A stretch of 64,000 nucleotides of DNA, taken from Alectoria sarmentosa (taxonomy: Eukaryota; Ascomycota; Lecanoromycetes; Lecanorales; Parmeliaceae). The stretch spans positions 62,001 to 126,000 of the forward strand of contig WOGZ01000039.1 of NCBI GenBank assembly GCA_009733775.1, given 5' to 3'. The notes beneath the pieces are model-generated. The model was given only the letters and a program-made list of their open reading frames with translations, had not been told where the DNA came from and ran no database searches. The translations under genes and the position numbers were made by a program. Position 1 is the first letter of the stretch. Each line of letters begins with the position of its first letter. Below, piece by piece: positions 32,429 to 43,349 of this stretch.

Positions 32429-34229
32429 TCAATGAGGTGCAACCACAAACAGCGTGTTGGTGACCAGACATGTGATCATGACAAGGAAACCGTAGATCGC
32501 CAGCGCCAGACTAAGCCGACGCAGCAATCTTCTCCGCCATGGTCCGCTCTTCAACCTACTTCCGCCAAGGAGGCCCTCATCCTCACTACCAGATCCATCA
32601 TCTTCCTCGTCATCATCTTCTTTCATCAATTTTTGATGATGCGGTGACTCCGGCGATGAGATTTTGTAGTAGAAAAGTCCAGGAAGAATGAAGCTAATGC
32701 TTGTGCTTCCTGTGCTGCCCACGTACGCAAGCACCTTTTCAAGTGATGAGACTGTCATGGCCACTATGTAGCTGAGGACGATGATGGCTACGGTGATGGC
32801 GGCGAAGCGTGTCTCGCCCATGCCATCGCCTTTGGGCTTGGAGGACGGTTTAGCAGGTGGCTGCAAGAGACCGGATCTGGATGGAGAGTTGTTTGCGGAG
32901 TCGGCGCTGCTCCTTGGCCGCCATTTGAGTACCGCGTCGACGGAAGCTCTGCATGGGTGGACTTGGAGAGGGTAGGAGAACATGACGAGAATGACAATGG
33001 CGGCTTTGCCGATGGTTGAGGTGATCGAGGGTGCGTCTGTCACATTGTCAGCTACCCAAATGTGGGGAAGAAAAAAATGATAGGAGCTTACACATTGCGA
33101 CGACATTGCCTCCCACTGCGTTGCCGAAGGATAGATAGCCTGTAATAGCAACAAGTACATATAGGAAAGCTGCAGCACCTATGCTGGCGACGACAACAGC
33201 GGTGGTTCTGAAATGCGAATTGTTGCCAATCTCGTTCAGTATTGAGAACATCTGAGGGAGTAGTTAGGATATCAAAGCTGAGAGGAAGGGCCAGTGCACG
33301 TACGTTCTGATGGCAAGTATATGCGAAGACAATGACAGGAAAGCTGCTCAAAACTGCGACTGCGCTCTCTGGTTGGGCCACTCTGATGTCGCCTCTATCC
33401 TGCTTGGTATCCCCTTTGATGAAATGGGCAACTACCAGTATGACCAGATACCCAATAGATATTAACGCTACCACGCTCGTGTATTTGAGAGAGTCCAGAC
33501 GCCGGAGGAACGATAGGGGTATAACGATAAGCCTGTGTTCGAATTGGTCAGCTAGGCGCATGCTGCAAGCATCGACCATCCGCAGTACTCACATAAATCC
33601 AGTAATCCAGAAATGCCTGTCAATCAGGAAACCAACACCTCCAGCATCTTCATTGAAACCTCGGACCACACCTGGCATCAAATCCCCAATGATTATAAGA
33701 TAGCTAACGCCGACACCAAAACATTTGATCGCAATGGCCGCGTCAAATACAACGGCCGCATTTGGGTATGTGATTTGCGAGAGAGCGAAGAAGGAGGCAG
33801 CGCCGCGGTCTAGGTATCTGGCGCATTTCGTCTGAAGGTAAAGACCAAAGCCAGCGGTCAGGCCTGCCCATAAGATGATGATGGTGCCAAATATTATTCC
33901 CATACGTGAGAGGGCGAGGGGCATGGCGAGAATACCAGCACCGACGACTACATGAATATAAGCCCCTGTACGTAGTACACCTTTTGTCTGCGCATACTTG
34001 TGTTCACCAGATTGATAATGCTACTGATCCAGCCGGCTTGACCAATCATACCCACCTCTTTTCTACCTCTAGCGGAGCGTGGCCTACAACCCGTCAGCTT
34101 TTCAGGACTCATAGTTTACAGCCCATTCAGGTCTCCAAAAGCATACCGTAACCCTTGGTATGAGTTAGGGCTGTCTGAACGGCCATCGCTCCGCTCTGCA
34201 TCGGCACTGGCGGCGAGGTAAGCCGGCAT
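32429..34229 (-). CDS. Amino-acid transporter of the AAAP/AVT family (vacuolar type)
   Basis: Multi-exon membrane protein starting at the ATG at 34229 (MPAYLAASADAERSDGRSDS). After the first intron it reads GMIGQAGWISSIINLVNTIV, GAGILAMPLALSRMG, the AAAP signature around TM1. About 10-11 hydrophobic segments follow, including IIFGTIIILWAGLTAGFGLY, YTSVVALISIGYLVILVVAH, PVIVFAYTCHQN, AAFLYVLVAITGYLSFG and FAAITVAIIVLSYIVAM. Between TM segments is a Ser/Pro-rich loop and a long acidic stretch (KEDDDEEDDGSGSEDEG) near the C-terminus. This fits Avt5/6-like transporters that export acidic or neutral amino acids from the vacuole. Substrate specificity is not readable. All splices are GT-AG and in phase. 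Confidence 0.88.
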
Positions 34230-35407
34230 GCTCGTGGCTGCCTCTTCGAAGGGCAAGTCACCGGATATCGTTCATGGAAATGAGTACGTGTATATCGGTG
34301 ATAATGCCGATGTGTTTTACGACTGGAAGAGATGTGCACACTGCCACACAGCCTGTTGGCATCTCGAATTGCCAATCTCGCGCTTACAAACTAGCGTCCC
34401 GAATCTTATCTAATCTTAGAGTCTTGGCAGCAATGCCATGCACTTACTTAAGGTAAGTACTATATTGAAGCCATCTGCTTTCGGCTCTCCCACACGCTAC
34501 TCCATCGTACTACTCTAGATCATACTTTAGGATGGACGTGTGTGGCCGGTTCTTCTAGCCAACCTCACCCTGATAAGTGGAATTGGCAATGAGAAATTCA
34601 ACCGCCATTGACGCATCTACCTGCCCTGGCTCGGCTTCAATTAATGGACTTTCCCTTCTCCCGCTTCGCCACCACGATGTGTTGTGAGCTCAACAAATAG
34701 ACCAATTGAAGCCGGTTTCAATTCTCGAGCACCCATCAGTAGATTAAGTACCCTTGAGGGCTTCCTTGACAGTCGGATCGTCAAGTTTTCGGCTGTCGAT
34801 ACCATCCACTGGAGGGACGTCACATATTTGGCTACTTTAGAACTCGTCTCTGTAATTTTGTGGATATCATAGTCAACTGGAACGAATTTTCGCCGCAGGC
34901 TGTTTTTCTCCTCTACTTTTCGTCACTACTTTCTAAAGAACTTAGTCTCTATGACACGACTCGAGAACGCGAGGCAAGACCGATTCGCACTCTTGCCTTA
35001 GCTGTGAGGATATAGAAAGCCAAGGTCTCAATTGAGCGGAGCTTGGAATTCCAGCATGGTGAAAGCTCATCACTGCCACAGGCGGCAATCTGCTTCGGCA
35101 ATAGGTGTTCTCCATGAGCCTCGGCGCGGAAGAAATTCGCAAGTGCGCTTTCGCCTGCGCATAGACGTGCGCTAATGTTGCTCTTTGACCTTGCCCTGCA
35201 GCTCAGGACTTACAAAACCCAGAGATCTGTGCCGAGCGATTGTACGCTCTTTCTACTCCAACGCGGCATGGCAATAGCAAGGCTTCGTCTAAAATCTCCT
35301 ATTCACCATCACCTCAATATGTACAGAATGCCAGAAGTCACTACTAGCACCTACAAGAGATCTGGATATGTATTCTGAAAGTCTTGAAGTTTTCTAACAT
35401 TGCAAAG
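34230..35407. other. Divergent intergenic region
   Basis: About 1.2 kb between the transporter (-) and the small secreted protein (+). No gene or repeat recognised. Confidence 0.5.
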
Positions 35408-36049
35408 ATGATGTTATCGAGGCAACTTCACCTGTCGGCTATCTTAGCTGTTCTGGTTTCTATTTCTGTTGCTCTTAATATACCCTCACCTCTAAACAAA
35501 GATCTTCCATTAGACCTCATCAACATCACCAACTCTTCCATGAAAGAACCACTAGGGCACCTCCCAAACCTGACATTCGCTCCCTGGCCGCCACAACCAT
35601 ACCAGATCCAGATGTATCTACCCTTCGCCTTGCCAGACCTAACCATCATCCGCGCCCGCGAATTTCATGGTTCGCGCCCAGTCAGCGTGCCCAGGCTCCA
35701 AGAATTTCTCCGAGAATTTCGCGACAACATAGCACAAGAGTCTCCCATTCCAGGCTTCGTCCCGCGCATGGCGAGGCAATCCACCATCGACATCCTCTCT
35801 TACACGGCGTGGAGGATCGAGTTGAACGAAGGCCTTTTCGGCCACAGGCTACCCACCGAAATCGCGATCCTGGTCTTGGACGAGATAGCGAAACAGCTGG
35901 GGATACATGGTCCGACGTATTTGTTCTTCAGCATCACGGAAGGGATTTCCACGGACGCGTACGGGTTTCTGGAAATCGAGGAGTTTGGCGGCGGCGTTTC
36001 TTTGAATCGGTCTTTGGCCGATGGGGACAACGTTTTTCAGACAGCTTGA
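35408..36049 (+). CDS. Small secreted hypothetical protein
   Basis: Single exon of 213 aa from the ATG at 35408. A signal peptide is clear (MMLSRQLHLSAILAVLVSIS, then VALN). The mature part has two or three N-x-S/T sites and almost no cysteine, which argues against a classical disulphide-rich effector. Segments such as TYLFFSITEGISTDAYGFLE look globular. No domain is recognised. It could be an extracellular protein of unknown function. Its isolation from neighbours gives no pathway clue. Confidence 0.65.
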   Translation: MMLSRQLHLSAILAVLVSISVALNIPSPLNKDLPLDLINITNSSMKEPLGHLPNLTFAPWPPQPYQIQMYLPFALPDLTIIRAREFHGSRPVSVPRLQEFLREFRDNIAQESPIPGFVPRMARQSTIDILSYTAWRIELNEGLFGHRLPTEIAILVLDEIAKQLGIHGPTYLFFSITEGISTDAYGFLEIEEFGGGVSLNRSLADGDNVFQTA

Positions 36050-36391
36050 TTGTTCCTATTGAACGATGTTATGTGATACATTCTTAGCTCAATGACCGAA
36101 GTAGTGACTCCACCACCTCATCGAGGATCTCCAACCCAACGTAGAGGACTTCCTTCTTGGTTGGATCGAGGTGGAATAGAAAGCGCCAATACTTGCGTAA
36201 CGCTAAAAGGGCCCGGGCAATTTGTTCACACAATTCCACAAACATAAAACGAACCTAGAACGCGAGGATTGGATTAAATGCAAGCCGTAGACCGCAGCGG
36301 AGAAAGTCCATACTACTTGGCTAGAGTATGTCGATTCTTTTGATGATGCCTCGAATCATAGTCCCGTCGAAGAATCGTGGTTGGAGTATTC

Positions 36392-36470
36392 ATATTCACG
36401 GCATCAGGTTCGATTCCTCATGGCGCTGGTAAGATACAATGGTGTAAAGGTTTTGTATTTTATTTCTGTA
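36392..36470 (+). repeat. Dispersed repeat with tRNA B-box-like core, copy 2
   Basis: Blocks GCATCAGGTTCGATTCCTCA, TGGCGCTGGTA, ACAATGGTG and TTTTATTTCTG appear in the same order as at 8612-8685. The B box is better preserved here. No matching acceptor stem or A box was found close upstream, so this is not a complete tRNA gene. Confidence 0.5.
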
Positions 36471-36540
36471 ATTCAACCTCCATCTTCTGCAACCGTAGGC
36501 CAATCTGGACAAGTACCCTGGCCCCCCCTGCCCATTGGGT

Positions 36541-36674
36541 TTTGATGCGATTGGGCCCTCTTAGATCTTGAGATGGTACAGAGATGAGAACCGAGGTCAG
36601 ATGGACGCACCTTCGCGGAGTTCTTGTGGGCCGTCTGATGCGCCCTCTTAGATCTACTTATCTTCAATGGTACC
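36541..36674 (+). repeat. Pair of about 35-bp direct repeats
   Basis: TTTGATGCG...CCCTCTTAGATCT...ATGGTAC occurs at 36541-36577 and again, slightly altered, at 36635-36672. The two units are separated by about 55 bp of unrelated sequence. Confidence 0.65.
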
Positions 36675-36798
36675 ACAAAGAGAGGTTCTAGCTCGAGTTG
36701 TGGTGGAATGTGAAATATAATGTTGGCTAAGACTGATATTTTTAATAGTGATAGAGATCACAACATCCCTACCATCCTGGCCTCCCAGTCTTGAAAGA

Positions 36799-38193
36799 TC
36801 AGTGCGAGCTTGCCATGAACGTTTGATCAAGCTCATCTATTGCCAAAAACTTGACCGCTATAGCCACGTCCTCCGCTCTCCCTAGCGCAAGCTCCTTGTC
36901 CTCGTCACTCGCGAATCCCTCATAGCCCGTAAACACAAGCTCCTCAATGGGTACAGTCCGGAGAAGTCCCCGCCCCGCCCCTGCCTTGGCGTCTACCGCA
37001 GCCCCTACAGTGAACCTGACAGGGTCACGATAATAATGGGCTTCGTCCGACATCGAGCTCTTCTGGCCATCCAGTACTAAACGGCGAAGCGAGTGCGGCA
37101 AGATCTGCGATAACAATTGGTGATAGCAGTCCGTTCCTGCCAGACAGCTGTATGTCGTTCGCAGTTCTGTGAGTGCCGAGAACTCTCGGAGCGAGCCCAT
37201 GAAGGGCGGTGCGTGATCGTTCGGATGAGCGAGTAGGACCATTTTGCGTAGCGTAGTCGCTGAGTGCGATATGAGGCCATTGCGTATCATAAAGGGATTG
37301 AAGTGAGGCGCCTTGATAGGAGGGAATTTCGCGGGATCTGCGAAGGAGTATTTGAAGTTCTGGAGCCGGGTGAAGCCTCGCAGGAACTCGTAGAGGCATT
37401 CGGGTCTTGCTGCGCAGTTCCACAGCTCGAGTTGGGTGATGGTGGAAGGTAGGTTGGCGGTATTGAGCATTGTCAGTCCCACCTCTACAGACTCCGATCC
37501 GCCAAGATCTGGAGCCGAGAAGAACTTGACGGAGGGCAGAGCGCAGAATATTTGGGCTTCCGCAATAGAAGACGCTTGCATTGGTGAAGGCCGCAAGGAG
37601 ATTTTGGTCAGGTTGCTGAGGGCAGGTGATGGATGACTCGCCATCTCCCTGAGAAATTCATAGAACACGGCCTTCTGGTGATGATGATCTACAAACCCCG
37701 CCTCGACGTGGATTGAAGTGGCATTGCGGAACCGCAATAGTAGCAAAATAAGTATCAAAGGCTCTGCAAAGAAAACAAAGGGTGACAAATGTGTATTTGG
37801 GGCACCCGCAGTGAGGATCCATTTGAAGAAACCTATCTCCCTAGCCAGCTGACCAAGGAGTTGCTGGTCTTCTTTTAGCAGTTCTTGCCCTTGATATGGG
37901 ACATCATCGTCATCCTGTTTGCCAAGCAGCTTAATCGTCTTGACGTAACGTCCAACAGATGGGTCTCCAAGCACTCGCTTTAAGAATTCTGATCTAGTGA
38001 TGAGAGAGGATGGAGCCTGATCACTTGTAAAGGTACTATATTTGCGGCACAGTGCTCGGTGCTCTGATAGAAATGGGACCGCCACCGTGTATATCTTTTT
38101 CGAGATTTGTGCAAAGTTTTCGAGGTCTTCAAGTTGGATGTATGAGAGGATCTCGTGGATCAGCTCGGTTGGGATACCAGTGATGAGTGCCAT
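36799..38193 (-). CDS. F-box-like protein with LRR-like solenoid
   Basis: 464 aa from the second Met (38193), where the F-box-like motif starts: ITGIPTELIHEILSYIQLED then LENFAQISKKIYTVAVP. The frame opens at 38217, eight codons earlier. The rest contains regularly spaced hydrophobic segments (LSNLTKISLRPSP, ITQLELWNCAARPECLYEF, LRKMVLLAHPN, LRRLVLDGQKSSM) consistent with a degenerate leucine-rich-repeat solenoid. Such fungal F-box/LRR-like proteins probably recruit substrates to SCF ubiquitin ligase. The target is unknown. Single exon. Confidence 0.78.
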   Translation of the reverse strand: MALITGIPTELIHEILSYIQLEDLENFAQISKKIYTVAVPFLSEHRALCRKYSTFTSDQAPSSLITRSEFLKRVLGDPSVGRYVKTIKLLGKQDDDDVPYQGQELLKEDQQLLGQLAREIGFFKWILTAGAPNTHLSPFVFFAEPLILILLLLRFRNATSIHVEAGFVDHHHQKAVFYEFLREMASHPSPALSNLTKISLRPSPMQASSIAEAQIFCALPSVKFFSAPDLGGSESVEVGLTMLNTANLPSTITQLELWNCAARPECLYEFLRGFTRLQNFKYSFADPAKFPPIKAPHFNPFMIRNGLISHSATTLRKMVLLAHPNDHAPPFMGSLREFSALTELRTTYSCLAGTDCYHQLLSQILPHSLRRLVLDGQKSSMSDEAHYYRDPVRFTVGAAVDAKAGAGRGLLRTVPIEELVFTGYEGFASDEDKELALGRAEDVAIAVKFLAIDELDQTFMASSH

Positions 38194-38217
38194 GTCTTCT
38201 CGGAAATGAAGAATCAC

Positions 38218-38919
38218 TTGCCAGGATTTTGAGGTGTGCGTTTGCTACCTCGACTGCGGACATAAACAAGATTCATTTATAGTAGTCGGAGTGATGTTGT
38301 ATTGTTGTTGGAGTATTGGAATTTTGGGATGAACGGAAAGGCCATTTCACGTGGTTTCGTCGAAGGAGCGAGATCTTAGGTTCATCACGTGACATCGCAG
38401 ATCTAGGGTCTTGGCAAAATTGAGAGTGGACAAAGCTCCAGAGTTGCACCCTACTGATGATGTTAAAAGGTAAAAATAGTAATAAGAACACCCTTTGCTT
38501 GAAGATAATCACAAACAATGTGGTCCAGAAGTTCCTTTCGTCCAGTATCTAATGCCCAAGTTGAACAAAGCTTAGCGTTAGGGCTATCAGTGAGCCCCTG
38601 AATAAAGATCGCCAAGGCTATGCTAGGGAGCTAGCTGAAACCAGCTCAATCTGGCGCCATTCGGACGGGCCCCGCTCCACTGGCTCAGTGGCTTCAGCTC
38701 TCGAGGGCCCCAGTGTCTCATTTTCCACACACGTTGCTCTTTCTTCCACCCAGCCGTTCCAACCAACACCATTCAATTCCAACACGACTACTTCTCCTTC
38801 TTCATCACTTCATCAATCGCTTCTTGATGCGCCATTCATTACCATCATTCTGACTTGGCCGTCACCATCAGCTACGTTCTGTGCAAGCCGTTCGCTCGCA
38901 TTGAACCCCCTCGCTCACA
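38218..38919. promoter_or_regulatory. Divergent intergenic region
   Basis: About 700 bp between the F-box/LRR-like gene (-) and the CFEM-like gene (+). The last 200 bp are CT-rich leader-like DNA. No gene seen. Confidence 0.5.
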
Positions 38920-39769
38920 ATGAGGTCCTTCCTCGTCGCTTCCGTCTTCTCTCTCCTTACCCCCATGATATCCGCCCAAACAGTGAATCTCCTCGCGTCA
39001 AATCTCCCAGCCTGCGCGGCCCAATGCACTGTCCTCACCAACGCCGCAGGATCTTGTACACCACCACTAGCACCAGTCACCAGTGACTCAATCTACGAAT
39101 CATGCTTCTGTCAATCAGCCCTCCTTACCTCATTATACTCAAGCGCCGCTGTTCAAGGAGTCTGCCCATCATGTTCAGCAGCAGACATGTTGACCATTCA
39201 GAAGTGGTACCAAGGCGTTTGTCCCAACGCCGGGAAAGGCGCGCCCAATTTTGGAGTTCTGGCGGGGGGTACTACAACATCGTCGACTGCTGCGACGCCA
39301 GGCCCAACAACATCAATCGCGACGACTGCACCAAGCGCAAGTGCGACGAGTACAAATCAGCAAGATTCGAATAGTTCTACGAATCCCACACCCGGGCCTT
39401 GGTGAGAACTATTTTGCAGAGCCCGCCATCCATACGCTAACATGATTCCCCCCTAGGATGTCAACTCACTGGCGATGGATTGTTATGCTCATCGTGCTCA
39501 TCGTTGGCCTTACTATTATTGCCATCGGGGGATGGTTCTTCCACCGCCAATACCATCGCAAGCGCGAAGCCAAATGGGCTCTTGGATCGAGGGTGGACAT
39601 GACAACGTGGGGACCGGGTCAGAGCGTGCATGACCTCGGCTACCATGGATCCGGGGCAGTTGTAGGGCCAGGGGCGCCAACAGACAAAGGAAAAGCGAAG
39701 GAGCAAGTGAGAGGAATGAACCGGCCACCACCCGCGCGCATGAGGGAAAATCGGCTGTCGAAGTTCTGA
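38920..39769 (+). CDS. CFEM-like secreted/membrane protein
   Basis: 264 aa from two exons (38920-39401 and 39457-39769). A signal peptide (MRSFLVASVFSLLTPMISA) is followed by a domain with eight cysteines in about 75 residues (PACAAQC, GSC, ESCFC, GVCPSC, GVC), the spacing expected of CFEM-like domains. A Ser/Thr-rich stalk follows (GTTTSSTAATPGPTTS). After the intron comes one transmembrane helix, WIVMLIVLIVGLTIIAIGGW, and a basic cytosolic tail. This suggests a plasma-membrane surface protein, possibly a haem/iron binder or an adhesion or signalling receptor. It is not GPI-anchored, unlike many CFEM proteins. The conserved haem-binding Asp is uncertain. Confidence 0.8.
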
Positions 39770-40946
39770 GCCCAAAAGTAAACAAGAAATGGCGTGATGG
39801 CGTTTGAATCGAGATATGGGATTGGGAAGCATCTTGGAAGCATGCTTGTAAGGTTGGCTTTAAGCTGGCAAGCATTTTGAGAGCGGCAAAATGGACGACT
39901 TAATGCAAGGATTCGCTTCTTTTAGACCTTCAACATACGCCACGAAGGTACCTACGGATACCAAAGCAACTGTAGCAGAGTCTTGCACAGTTCTTGTGCA
40001 GAATCCATAATCTCACATCTACTGAACATTCGAAAGACTCGAGTACAGTCACCGTGTTCCAAACACCAGATTTTCGTTATTGTGCACCGAGTCATGTCTC
40101 TCGAACGTCGTCCTCCCTTTCTGCGTTCTTGGATTAGGAGGGTTCAGATCCTCATTGATGATGGCAACGCTAGCGAGCACAATAGCGCATCGCCCAGACT
40201 AGAGTCTACCAAGCTGACACGTCGCCTGCCAAATGAGACAAGCGTATCGCCATCCTGTTCGACGTCTACAGTCAATTATTTTTATAGAGTGGGCTAATAT
40301 TGACGGATAGATCTCGCTGGAATATCTTCTTGTGTTTCCGCAGTCAGAGCAACGTCAGTGACGGGATTCGCCCGGCAGACTCGCGGCTTTTGCTCCGTGT
40401 TTTCAGATGGGCGGATGGGGAAGTAAGTGGCCTAGATTGTGCTAGATACGAAGGATATACACCGAACCTCCACTATTGGCTCTAACAACCGATCAAAGAC
40501 CTTACACAGGTCCGAAAAACGCCGACTGCCATGACAAGATCGTTTGATCGTTGGCGGATCATTTGCCAGATTGTGTAGTAGGTACCATGTGCTTGATTGT
40601 ATGACATACCCAGATATGAATAACACGTAATGTTGAGATCGGACGTGCTGCACCTACGATAACATGGAAATAGAACCATTCCTGACTTCGAGGAGGGGAC
40701 TGCTGGAATTGAACGTGTGATGTCAGAGGGGTTCAAGGGAAGCGGAGCGGTCCACAAGCAGAGACGAGAGATGTGATAGTGTTAGCCCGCACCTTTGGCA
40801 GACTCGCAGCTTTCTCTCCGGATTCCGGTGATGGAAGGTTGTGAGCTCTCAAGTTGCTCGAGGGTTTTCAGTGGAATCACTGTAGGATAGAGAAAGGCTC
40901 GGATTCATATGGCTGACACCGACAACAGTGTCCCAAGCCGGTGCTG
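39770..40946. other. Intergenic, no supported gene
   Basis: About 1.2 kb. It has a short direct similarity (GCAGACTCGCGGCTTTTGCT near 40376 and GCAGACTCGCAGCTTTCTCT near 40798) but no protein-like frame. Confidence 0.5.
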
Positions 40947-41621
40947 TCACACTGTCAGTAATCCTATCAACGTATGGGTCTTTGCGACCATGATACCTAT
41001 CTTTGTGTCACTCCTCTGATCGTATCCACGGACTTGCGATAGAGCGCGGCTTTCGATTCTCAAGTTGGACTCGATTCTACTCCTGAAAGGCTCAAGCAAT
41101 AAGGCGAGGATCTCTCTCCTCTTCTCTCCCCTCTCAATCAATCCTCTGGTGATGACGCTGGGAATCGATGTCTCGCAATGGTCCAGAACGATCAGGTTCG
41201 TCAACCACAGTCCCTCGTGGTTCTCATTGGCTTCCCGCAACGTTCTCAAGAACCAATCGAACTGCTCTCGCGCGTAATCCGAAAGAGCGCAAGGATCCTC
41301 ACTCAGAGGGAATGAATCCCCAATGACCAACTGCAGGCTTTGGACACGGCGAACATACTTCAGTAGGCCCTTTGTGCCATTGACGAACCTGTTTGGGGCG
41401 TATGCAGGTTCCGTCAAATCAAGAAGGAAGGTATTCGTAGAATTGTAGTAGTCGAACGCTTCGTGATAGAGATCCCGGCAGACGGAGAATAAGCCAATCC
41501 GCAGAGGTCCATCCATATCATCTCTGACCATGTTGATGTCGACTGCATTGGGAAGCAGGTAGGAGTAGATTTGACGGCGGATCTCCAAGGGAATGCTTAG
41601 AAGGTTGGGAGTCGTAGCCAT
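40947..41621 (-). CDS. F-box-like hypothetical protein
   Basis: Single exon of 224 aa. It opens with LLSIPLEIRRQIYSYLLPNA, the short fungal F-box/2EXR-type motif. LFSVCRDLYHEAFDYYNSTN follows, the usual 'cluster of neighbours after the motif' of such families. The centre (KYVRRVQSLQLVIGD) and a basic C-terminal part carry no other recognised domain. It is a member of the same broad class as the proteins at 2396 and 36799. Function unknown, possibly an SCF adaptor. Confidence 0.75.
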   Translation of the reverse strand: MATTPNLLSIPLEIRRQIYSYLLPNAVDINMVRDDMDGPLRIGLFSVCRDLYHEAFDYYNSTNTFLLDLTEPAYAPNRFVNGTKGLLKYVRRVQSLQLVIGDSFPLSEDPCALSDYAREQFDWFLRTLREANENHEGLWLTNLIVLDHCETSIPSVITRGLIERGEKRREILALLLEPFRSRIESNLRIESRALSQVRGYDQRSDTKIGIMVAKTHTLIGLLTV

Positions 41622-41843
41622 AGCTAATAGAGATGTACTTATATTTTATATGTAAGACGCTGTGCGGTTCCTGTGGGCTTGACTTGGATGCTCTGAACAT
41701 ACAATAAGGTGGTGCAAGGTTGAATTGAAGTTGCATGTGAGTTGGCGGGGTCATCACGTGACTGACATGTGACCGCGCGTTTAGTTCGCCTTTGGCCTGC
41801 AACTTCCAGTCTTCCAGTCGACATCGTCGATTCTTACGCGACA

Positions 41844-43139
41844 ATGAATCGGCTTTCATTAGAATTAATTCGCTTCATCGTCGAAGAGGTCCCGGGTGAG
41901 GACCTCGAGAACCTGCGTCTCGTCAACAAGATCTTCGCTGACGTAGCTGCCCCTCGTCTGTTCGAGGCCATTCCAGTATGGATAGGGATCAGGAGCTTGG
42001 AGAGACTTACAGCCCTTTCGGAACATCCACAGCTGTCCCGATATCCTAAAGAAATCATCTTCTCTCCTCTAAGATTCATCGACTAAAAGGATGATAAGGT
42101 CTACAGAGCTAAGGTGCAGGAATGGTTTGAGTACCAGCCTTGCTCCTTGAGCTCGCACGCGCTGGCCATAGGCAGACACATGTCAGCGTACAGGAGCTAC
42201 ATCGAGGCACAGCGTTATCTGTCGTCAAAGGACACGGACGTCAAGATCCTTTCCCGTGCTTTCACAAGACTCCCCAATCTCGAGACTCTAAACCTTGCTT
42301 ACGCAAACCTCGCCATCGGTTCCCTCGAAATGGTGGATGCGTTTGGCCGATTTGTGGCCCACGACTTGGTGACCTGCGATTGCGAATATGCCTTGCCGAC
42401 CCTGTTTCGAGCTCTATTTTGTTCAAGGACAAAGTTCAAAATCTTCAAGCTCGGACCAGATGGCGACTACGCCAACGGTGGGGATCTTTCAGAGGCCTTA
42501 CGCGTGAGATCATCGTTGGTGCCACTCTCTCACGCAGAACTCCCAAGTCGTTCGTCAACCAGCACCCCTGACAGAATAATTGTAGATGCTCTGTCCAAAA
42601 CGTTTCCTGCTTCAAACGTGCGAGTTTGTAAGGGTGCGCTTAGGCAGTTGCGTGAGCTCAGAATTGGAAAGATTTACCTCTGCGGTTCCGAAGTTGCTGA
42701 GTTGTCGCGCGTCACGGCTGCAATACACATGATGATTAAATCTGCTCATGATATAGAGACAATAGTCATTCACATCTTCGGCCTTTCTTACGCAATGCCA
42801 AAACCGTCCTTGACGGCGATAATCCCTAAATACCCGTTAGGTAATCTACGCATGTTGGAGGTCAGCGATCACGAAACTAGATTGGTTGCTTTGACCGGAC
42901 TTTTCAGCTATCATCGAAAATCGTTGGTCACGGTCAAATTCAGCGGAGTCAATGTTGGCTCTAGTGATTGGTCCACCGCTCTGGTGCATTCGAGGACAAT
43001 CAATTTTGCTTGCTTAGAGCTCTTCACTCTCAATTTTTGTGATGGGCAAGAAGAGGATCTCGAAGTCCAAGACTACATATTAAAGAAGACTGACGAGGAT
43101 CCTTTAGTGGAATTCAGGAAATACTTCAATACGGAATAA
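41844..43139 (+). pseudogene. F-box-like gene interrupted by one TAA codon
   Basis: The sequence starts MNRLSLELIRFIVEEVPGED then LENLRLVNKIFADVAAPRLF, a clear F-box-like domain. It continues in one frame to 43139, except for a single TAA at 42084-42086 between SPLRFID and KDDKVYRAKVQEW. Both sides read as one protein of about 430 aa, including NLETLNLAYANLAIGSLEM, LRELRIGKIYLCG and LVTVKFSGVNVGSSDW. No splice sites flank the stop closely, and no frameshift is present. In related F-box-like proteins an aromatic residue usually follows this position, so a Tyr to stop change is my inference. It is either a recent pseudogene or a strain-specific null allele. Sequencing error or readthrough are alternatives. 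Confidence 0.72.
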
Positions 43140-43349
43140 GAGTTCTGACAAGAGTCGGCTGACCAGCTAAAAGGACCACGCTATTGTCACCAGGGGCATA
43201 CTCATCTATGTAAATGCGGAAGATGCTCAACGTCCAGCGCTGCAGATTGAGGCTGTCACTGACAGGCGCACGCCGCAGCAGCAATAAATAAAAGACCCAG
43301 TACGCCCTTGTGCTTGGACAGACATGGACGGGGCGTTGGAAGTCATTTT

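Larger units (their letters stand above)
36050..36798. other. Intergenic with two short repeats
   Basis: Contains the B-box-like repeat copy 2 (36392-36470) and a pair of direct repeats (36541-36580 and 36635-36674). No gene recognised. Confidence 0.55.
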
